DNA of 64,000 nucleotides from Bacteroidaceae bacterium (GTDB taxonomy: Bacteria; Bacteroidota; Bacteroidia; Bacteroidales; Bacteroidaceae), in assembly GCA_902362375.1 (NCBI GenBank), contig CABIVS010000004.1, positions 239,304 to 303,303 on the forward strand, given 5' to 3'. The notes under the pieces are model-generated. The model saw only the letters and a list, made by a program, of their open reading frames with translations. It ran no database searches and was not told where the DNA came from. Within the stretch, counting starts at the first letter, position 1; every line of letters starts with the position of its first letter. A program made the translations under genes and the position numbers. Below, piece after piece: positions 63,066 through 64,000 of this stretch.

Positions 63066-64000
63066 ATGTACCTTAGAAAATGTTTGGTTTTAGTTTATGG
63101 AGCCATGACTATACCTTTTACAAGTATATCAGCTGACAATGTGAATGTAGCATTACATAAACCGGTAATAGCATCCTCACAACAAAAAGAGTTTCCAGCA
63201 TCAAATGTGACTGACGGAGTCATTTCACGTAAATCTTCCTGGATAAGTGACCCAAATGCCCGTGCTCCGCATATTCTTGATGTCAATTTGCAGAGATATT
63301 ATGATATTGACAGGGTAGTTATCCACACAGGAATCCCTGAATCGGAAAAGACAGAACAGGAGAAGGGAAAAGCTCCCGGCTTCTGGGCAATGAAGAATTT
63401 CAAGATTCAATATTGGGACGACGCAAACTGGACAGACTTACCCAATACGGAATGTACAGAAAACAGGCTGGACAAAATAGAATTCACATTTACTCCACAA
63501 CTTACTACTTTCCAGCTTCGACTAATCTCTACTGATGGGGAACCTGTTACCATCAATGAGTTTGAAGCATATGGCAAAGAAAAGAAAAATATGATTGCTC
63601 CTGTTATTCAGAATGAACTGCCAGACAGAGTTCATAAAGAATTTCCTAAGGACATGCTTGTAACAGTCAATAAAAATGTAGTAGGAAATACCATGAAATA
63701 CGTGGCTTACAATCAAGGATATTATATGCCCGGCAGCAACATATCAGGTTGGCTTGAATATTCCAATGTAAACAGTTTACGCGTATGGACATCTATGAAT
63801 GATTATGTACCCGAAGAAGCTGTGAATTATCAAAAGAACCTGAATACACTAGAAGAGTTTGAATCGTACAAACATGAATTACGAAGCAATCCCGAAAAAA
63901 ATAACTTCATCAAATGGAAACCTATTTTGGAAAGATGTCGCAAACAACAATTCTCAACCAATTCAATGGTATTTGAATATGCTTTACTAGAATTGAAACG
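63066..64000 (+). CDS. Secreted protein with F5/8-type (discoidin-like) domain, cut by window edge
   Basis: The frame is open from the ATG at 63066 to the end (about 311 codons). Signal peptide MYLRKCLVLVYGAMTIPFTS-ISA, then a discoidin/F5/8-type-C module (VNVALHKPVIASSQQKEFPASNVTDGVISRKSSWISDP; YDIDRVVIHTG; FQLRLISTDGEPVTINEFEAYG; about 22-170) and the beginning of a second domain (YVAYNQGYYMPGSNISGWLEYSNVNSLRVW). It follows the esterase gene by 27 bp and belongs to the same operon. The catalytic part, if any, is beyond the window. Confidence 0.8.
   Translation, partial: MYLRKCLVLVYGAMTIPFTSISADNVNVALHKPVIASSQQKEFPASNVTDGVISRKSSWISDPNARAPHILDVNLQRYYDIDRVVIHTGIPESEKTEQEKGKAPGFWAMKNFKIQYWDDANWTDLPNTECTENRLDKIEFTFTPQLTTFQLRLISTDGEPVTINEFEAYGKEKKNMIAPVIQNELPDRVHKEFPKDMLVTVNKNVVGNTMKYVAYNQGYYMPGSNISGWLEYSNVNSLRVWTSMNDYVPEEAVNYQKNLNTLEEFESYKHELRSNPEKNNFIKWKPILERCRKQQFSTNSMVFEYALLELK

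Overview
The window looks like a chromosome segment of a gut Bacteroides, probably from the B. thetaiotaomicron/ovatus group. The evidence is the SusC/SusD pair, the hybrid two-component sensor, SPII lipoproteins with acidic residues after the cysteine, repeated Bacteroides-type promoters (TAnnTTTG -7 boxes), and small families such as DUF3836 and DUF6078. The species call is inference. No rRNA, tRNA, IS element, prophage or CRISPR array was seen.

REGION 1 (1-15.5 kb) is a cobalamin (B12) biosynthesis island of the anaerobic type. One minus-strand operon runs cbiHC - cbiET - cbiA - pduO-type adenosyltransferase - cbiP, with cbiP cut by the left edge. A second minus-strand operon, led by a cobalamin riboswitch, runs TonB receptor - cbiL - TonB receptor - CbiK-type cobaltochelatase. 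The chelatase carries a lipoprotein signal that predicts export to the cell surface. Divergently, cbiGF and cbiJD run on the plus strand. Four genes are fusions of two enzymes each, so the corrin-ring steps from precorrin-2 to cobyric acid are nearly all covered. A 0.8-kb non-coding stretch follows (15.3-16.1 kb) that contains a 605-bp palindromic element.

REGION 2 (16.1-32.0 kb) is B12 uptake. Two complete BtuF-BtuC-BtuD ABC importers are divergently arranged, and only the minus-strand one has a riboswitch. A third riboswitch controls an AAE-family (YidE/YbjL, AspT-like) transporter, and a fourth controls btuB - btuG - a DUF4465 lipoprotein (BtuH-like) - a PKD-like lipoprotein. The two plus-strand riboswitches are followed by intrinsic terminators; the two minus-strand ones are not.

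REGION 3 (32.1-49.8 kb) begins with a MATE pump and a Crp/Fnr-type regulator. It continues with a minus-strand alpha-mannan utilisation locus: mannose-6-phosphate isomerase, ROK kinase, SusC, SusD, SusE-like, two GH76 endo-mannanases, a divergent GH92 mannosidase and an MFS sugar transporter. A divergent GntR/UTRA regulator has a shared 15-bp operator candidate on both sides of its gene. The lipoprotein signals suggest surface GH76 cutting, periplasmic GH76/GH92 trimming, MFS import, then phosphorylation and isomerisation of mannose.

REGION 4 (49.8-53.7 kb) is a patchwork of small genes: a composite DNA-binding protein (sigma region-4-like HTH plus alpha-CTD-like helix-hairpin-helix) behind a long structured leader RNA that ends in a terminator at its start codon; a secreted DUF3836 protein with a sigma-54-like promoter and upstream enhancer palindromes; a truncated XRE regulator; the remains of a GNAT toxin-antitoxin-like pair; and a Cys-rich DUF6078 protein.

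REGION 5 (53.7-64.0 kb) is the start of another polysaccharide locus on the plus strand: a full hybrid two-component regulator, a GH2-like (clan GH-A) hydrolase, a protein with two SGNH/SASA esterase domains, and an F5/8-type protein cut by the right edge.
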